In this document: positions 59,500-64,000 of the stretch, piece by piece | How positions within the stretch are numbered: the first letter of the stretch is position 1 | Layout of the letters: every line of letters starts with the position of its first letter | NCBI RefSeq assembly: GCF_008728515.1 | Contig: NC_044977.1 | Coordinates: 167,385,139 to 167,449,138, forward strand | DNA: 64,000 bases | Direction: 5' to 3' | Source of the DNA: Papio anubis | Lineage: Eukaryota > Chordata > Mammalia > Primates > Cercopithecidae | Program-made: the position numbers and the translations under genes | Notes under the pieces: model-generated | Seen by the model: the letters and a program-made list of their open reading frames with translations, nothing else | Database searches by the model: none | What the model was told of the DNA's origin: nothing

Positions 59500-61685
59500 G
59501 GAGGCTCCAAGAAAAGGACAGCCAGATAGAAAACGGACCTTTTCTATTTTTGCCCATACTTAATTTTCTTTCCTGCCTGAAATGTGGATGTGAGTTCCAT
59601 AGCTCTAGCAGCCATATTGGATAATGAGGCAAATTTCTGGATAAATGTCAAGCACCTAGGTTGGCAGAGCAGGAAGAGAAGGAGCATAAGTCCATGACAA
59701 ATAATTGGAGGCTGATACCTACTTCTGAATTTGTTTAACCTGTTATTAAAATTAATTTCTATTATGTTTTAGTTCACAGTCTTATAACAACAATTCCTAG
59801 ATGATTAAATGAGTCATCTTGGTTGGTCTCTCATTTTCTCTAAGCCTCCTTGTCTTCAGCTTTAAAATAATGCTAAATTTGTAAAAGGTTTAATTTAAAG
59901 GTTTAATCTATGTAAAACAATCTGTACTAAGTAGGGGTATGCATAGCAGGTATTTTCTGGGCTTGGAACCCTCTGACACAGTCTTACTGCTTCATTATAA
60001 TGGGTTCTGTTTTGATGGGTCAGAATCTACATCATACCAGCAATTGATCTGGCTTCAAATATCATCGCAGAATATGCAATAGAAATTAGCTCCTTTTGTC
60101 TAAACTAAACAAAATTCTTACCTACATAAACACTGAAATCATAATAGTATTTAAATAGAAGGGAAGGAAAGCCAGTAGGGTTGTCTATCAGTGAGGGGCC
60201 AACTATTTGGTGCCAATCATAGTGCTTTTCCTTTTGACTTGATAGGGTTACTGGGGAGAGGGAAGTATCAATGAGGAATATTGAGCTCATCGCCATGGCA
60301 TGTTGTCATTCATGGGAGATGAGGCCATCAGAAAATTATAACATATACAGCATGCCACAAGGAGATATGAAAAGTAGAAAAATACCATATGAAAAAGCTT
60401 CAGTCTTGTAAACAATTAATGTCCAAATTGTTATTTGCAAACCAAATGTAGGTTTTGTACATGCTTTTGAAGCTTAATTATTATTTAATCATTTCAAGTA
60501 CTCCCCAAGTATTTGTGTCTATTTTAACCTATATCAAATGCTTTTTGGAAATAAGTGGGTATACAGTAAACATTATTTATTAAACAAGTGCATTGACAAA
60601 CAGATACAGAAGAATGTAGTGAAAATGTTTATAATTAGTTTTGTCCTTGCTTGGTTTTAGGATTTATTATTTAACAAAGGATTTATTATTTAAATCTTGT
60701 TATGAAATGCAGAACATTTTTAAAATAATATTTGGAAGTTAGTTTTAGGCTTTGATATTTAACCTAATTAACACAAATAAAGAAAACGATAATTACTACA
60801 TGTCAGCCCCTACAGGATGTTTATGGCCCTCAGTGTGTAAATTAGGGGAAATGCTTGACATTTTGAATGATGTCATAATTAAGTAAAGAAAGGAGAGGAA
60901 TCCATTGTCACAACCATAATGAAAGAAGCCTTTCTAAGAACACAGTTTGCCTTCAGGACTTGCACAAGCTCTGCTCAAGGCCAGAAAGGGAATACTTGAA
61001 CATCTTTGCAGCCTGTATTTATAGACGTTTAGAGTTAGTTTTGAATCTTCAAGATATTTCCTTTAATTACTATACCACAGAGTACATATAATTTAACAAG
61101 TGAAAAATGTTACACTTTACAGTTAAAGAGGAAGGAAAGTATCAGACACAGTGTAACAGACAAATTAGAAGAATTTTGGAGATCCAAAGTTTCTTTTCAT
61201 ACAGAAGAAAATTAGGGCCAAGAAGGGCAACAGTAATTTTTTAGAAATGTTTCTGAAACAAGAAAATGTGACAGAGGGCTTTTAGGGTCAAAGTACATGA
61301 AGGGCACCTTACAAAAATAATATGAATCAATTTCTTTTGTGTTTAAAGTAGTTTCAGTGAAATTTCTGTCATTTGCAAGTAAAGGAACATTAATTCAGTT
61401 TTCAAAGCTCTCCATTTTATAAACCGAAAAGAGTAATAATGATGATATAATAAAATAATATTTAGACCAAAATTGATTCAAGTTGAGAAGATAAGCAGAT
61501 AGCCTAATATGTATTAAAGATGAAATAAAAACACAGCTCTTAGGGCCTTTGCTGGTGGCAGTAGTATATGTGTGGAGAAGGGGGTTACCAAATAAGATCC
61601 AAACTGAATAACTGGATATGTATTAAAAAGTTTAGAAAAAAGTTTTAGCGGTAAGTTCTAGAGTAGGCTGAACTTTCCAATACAT
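59500..61685. other. Unique sequence
   Basis: No gene or transposon recognised in about 2.2 kb. Confidence 0.4.
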
Positions 61686-61698
61686 AAAAATGAGGCTT

Positions 61699-61996
61699 GG
61701 CTGGGCGCGGTGGCTCACGCCTGCAATACCAGCACTTTGGAAGGCCGAGGTGGGCGGATCACGAGGTCAGGAAATGTAGACCATCCTAGCTAACATGGTG
61801 AAACCCCATTTCAACTAAAAATACCAAAAAATTAGCCGGGCATGGTGGTGGGCGCCTGTAGTCCCAGCTACTCGGGAGGTTGAGGCAGGAGAATGGCGTG
61901 AACCCGGGAGGCGGAGCTTGCAGCGAGCCGAGATTCGGCCACTGCATTCCAGCCTGGGCGCCAGAGCACGACTCGGTCTCCAAAAAAAAAAAAAAA
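61699..61996 (+). mobile_element. AluY-like SINE
   Basis: A full Alu from 'ggctgggcgcggtggctcac' with several retained CpGs ('ggcgtgaacccgggaggcgg', 61894). The A-tail is at 61982-61996. An imperfect duplication, aaaaatgaggctt (61686-61698) and aaaaagaggctt (61999-62010), flanks it. The best-preserved Alu of the window together with 54218. Confidence 0.96.
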
Positions 61997-62010
61997 CCAA
62001 AAAGAGGCTT

Positions 62011-62312
62011 TTCATTTTTCTGGGGACTTTTTGTTGGTTTGTCTCATTTGACTTCCGAAAAGGCAGAGTGAGTGACATAAGAATGAAGGGTAGAGCAGTT
62101 TTGTAGAATATTTGAAGGATATTCAAAAACAGATTTTAAATACTCAATTTTAAATTATTTGCATTTTTCCAACATCAAGCTCTTCTACTTCCAAAACTTT
62201 CAATAAAATCTGTGATACACACGACAACCTAGTGTGAATGGTATATGGATGAATGTGTGTGAATAAAAAAGGGTCTGAGTTAATAGTAAACACACACACA
62301 CACACACACACA
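62011..62312. other. Unique sequence ending in a CA repeat
   Basis: Nothing recognisable until the (CA)n at 62290-62312. Confidence 0.4.
62290..62312. repeat. (CA)n microsatellite
   Basis: About eleven CA units directly at the 5' edge of the next LINE-1. Confidence 0.95.
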
Positions 62313-64000
62313 ACTTGTAGCAGATACACAAAAGAAAAGAGAAAAAAACAAAGCATACCACTACAAAAATATCACCAAATCACAAAGAAAGACAGCAACA
62401 CAGGAGTGAAGTACAAAACAGAAAACAACTAACAAATGGCAGTAATAAGTCCTTACCTATATAATTACTTTACATGTAAATGTGTTAAATTCTTCAATCA
62501 AAAGACACAAAGTGGCTGCATGAATTAGAAATAAAATCCAACTATAAGTTCCCGTTCAAGAGACTCGTTTTAGCTTTAAGGACACACATAGACAAGGTGA
62601 AGGATTGAAAAATGTATTCCATGCAAATGATAAACAAAACAGAGCAAAAGCGGCTATATTTATATGAGATAAAATTGAATTTAATTCAAAACCTGTCAGT
62701 AGTGACAAAGAAGGTCATCATATCATGATAAAGAGGTCAATTCATCAAGAGGATACAACTGTTGTAAATATATACACCCAACATCAGAACACCTAAATAT
62801 ACAAATAAAATATTAACAGAAATGAAAAGAGAAATAGCACTATAATAATGAGAAACTTCAATATCCCGCTTTCAACAATGCACAGATTATTCAGACAGAA
62901 AAATCAATGAAGAAACGGTGGACTCGAATTATACTAGAGACCAAAGGGATTTAAAAGACATATATAGAACCCTATCAACCAACAGTAGCAGAATACACAT
63001 TCTATTCAAGCACACATGGAATATTCTCCAATACAGATCATATTGAGAGAAAAGAGACAGACCCTCTCATATTGTTTTATATTGTTTTATACTCAGAAAA
63101 GGAAAGATATGCAAAAAAAAAAAAAAAAAGCAGGTAGCCCAGCGCCTAAGAACCATACCCAAAACCAAGGAACCAGACCTGAAACCAGGCCTGGGCCCGC
63201 TTGACCTAAGCCTGGTAGTTAAAATTCCACCCCTGACGTAGAAACTGATGTTGCAATCTATAGATTCCAGACATTGTATGGAAGGACATGGTGAAACCTC
63301 CCGTTTTGTTCTATTTCACTCTGACCACCAGTGCTTGCAGCCCCTGTCACATACCCCCTGGCTCGCTCAATCGATCACAACCCTCTCATGCGGACCCCCT
63401 TAGAGTTGTGAGCCCTTAAAATGGACAGAAGTTGGGCACCTGACAAGCTCAGATTTTAAGACGCTAGTCTGCCGATGCTTCCAGCTGATGAAAGCCACTC
63501 CCTTCACTGTCTCAGTGTCTGAGGGGTTTTGTCCGTGGCTCGTCCTGCTACAATATGTTATGCCACAAAACAAGTGTTAACTAATTAACAAGATTGAAAT
63601 CATATCAAGTGTTCTTTTGACCACAGTTATATGAAATTAGAAATCAGTAACATGAGGAGAACTGGAAAACTTACAAATATGTGGAAATTAGACCTTATAC
63701 TTCATAAAGACCAATTGGTCAAAAGGAAATCAAAAAGAAAGTCAAAAAATATCTTGAGACAAAGGAAAATGGAAATACAGCATACCAAAACCTATAGGAT
63801 GCAGGAAAAGCAGGTCTAAGAGGAAAGTTTATAGTGATAAATGCCAACATTAAGAAAAAATACCTCATAAACTAGCTAACTTTACGTCTCAAAGACAAAG
63901 GAAAAAAAAAAAAAAAAGAAGAACAACAATTAAGCCCAAAGTCAGTCAAAGAAAATAAATAATAAAGATTAAAGTAGAAATAAATGAAACAGAGAATGGA
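62313..64000 (+). mobile_element. LINE-1 'L1-IV' (L1M-type), 5'-truncated, runs off the window
   Basis: Begins in the inter-ORF spacer ('gtagcagatacacaaaaga' at 62317), then ORF2 endonuclease. The GDFN box reads RNFN near 62850. The SDH box reads FDH near 63618, after the LTR2-like insertion at 63044-63552. It continues past 64000 into the RT region. Frames are broken. Confidence 0.85.
63044..63552 (+). mobile_element. ERV1 solo LTR, HERV-E LTR2-like
   Basis: A 509-bp unit with TG (63044) and CA (63551-63552) ends and a perfect 4-bp duplication, atat (63040-63043 and 63553-63556). Landmarks are 'ttgttttatattgttttata' (63072), 'gcaggtagcccagcgccta' (63130), 'cccccttagagttgtgagcc' (63396) and 'tcagtgtctgaggggttttg' (63512). 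The AATAAA expected around 63490 reads 'gatgaaagcc'. No internal genes. The element splits L1-IV, which resumes at 'atatgttatgccacaaaac'. Confidence 0.88.

Noticed and set aside
1..64000. Host genes, tRNA, snRNA pseudogenes, defence or biosynthetic systems
   Set aside because: I looked for exon-like frames with splice sites, tRNA arms and known small RNA starts and found none that I could support. The window is explained by repeats and unique non-coding DNA.

Overview
This 64 kb window is primate nuclear DNA, most likely human or another catarrhine. It contains many Alu elements, two of them AluY-like, several LINE-1 copies of different ages, THE1/MST/MLT (MaLR) LTRs and one HERV-E LTR2-like solo LTR. 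It is AT-rich and CpG-poor. I found no host protein-coding exon, tRNA, rRNA or CRISPR array. Every long open frame lies in a LINE-1, an Alu or a short random stretch. The window reads as an intergenic or deep intronic repeat-rich region. Repeat families are assigned by eye from remembered consensus features, so subfamily names are approximate.

Layout: 0.3-8.5 kb holds an Alu, two head-to-tail LINE-1 3' ends separated by a MaLR LTR with a perfect 5-bp duplication, a second Alu and weak L2-like remnants. 8.5-21.0 kb is a nested block. An old LINE-1 (L1-I, L1MA/MB-like tail, degenerate tandem array in its 5' region) is split in its reverse-transcriptase region by a near full-length younger LINE-1 (L1-II, L1PB/L1MA-like), and each carries one Alu. 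21.8-26.3 kb holds LINE-1 fragments in both orientations, an inserted MLT1 LTR, a MaLR internal region with its 3' LTR, and an antisense LINE-1 remnant. 27-36.3 kb has L2, MIR and LINE-1 fossils, two MaLR LTRs and an Alu. 36.3-41.4 kb is mostly unique, with a MER5A-like scrap and a candidate regulatory island near 39.4-39.9 kb.

41.4-48.65 kb is a second nest. An old LINE-1 3' end is interrupted by L1-III (about 20-bp imperfect target duplication), which is itself interrupted by a THE1-like LTR. L1-III has lost its endonuclease domain and carries two related 270-285 bp segments of unknown origin. 49.0-54.2 kb contains an ancient repeat, an AT-rich tandem, an inverted pair of a related 255-bp sequence 3.5 kb apart, and a LINE-1 with a twin-priming-type 5' inversion. 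54.2-62 kb has four plus-strand Alus, a MIR and one unclassified LTR. 62.3-64 kb is a LINE-1 split by a LTR2-like solo LTR with TG...CA ends and an ATAT duplication.

No genes work together here. The biology is the insertion history. The insertion order can be read from which element splits which, and all reverse-transcriptase and endonuclease motifs I could inspect are damaged or interrupted. The best candidates for something undescribed are the paired unknown segments in L1-III (42652-42935 and 44283-44555) and the inverted 255-bp pair (49775-50027 and 53566-53820).
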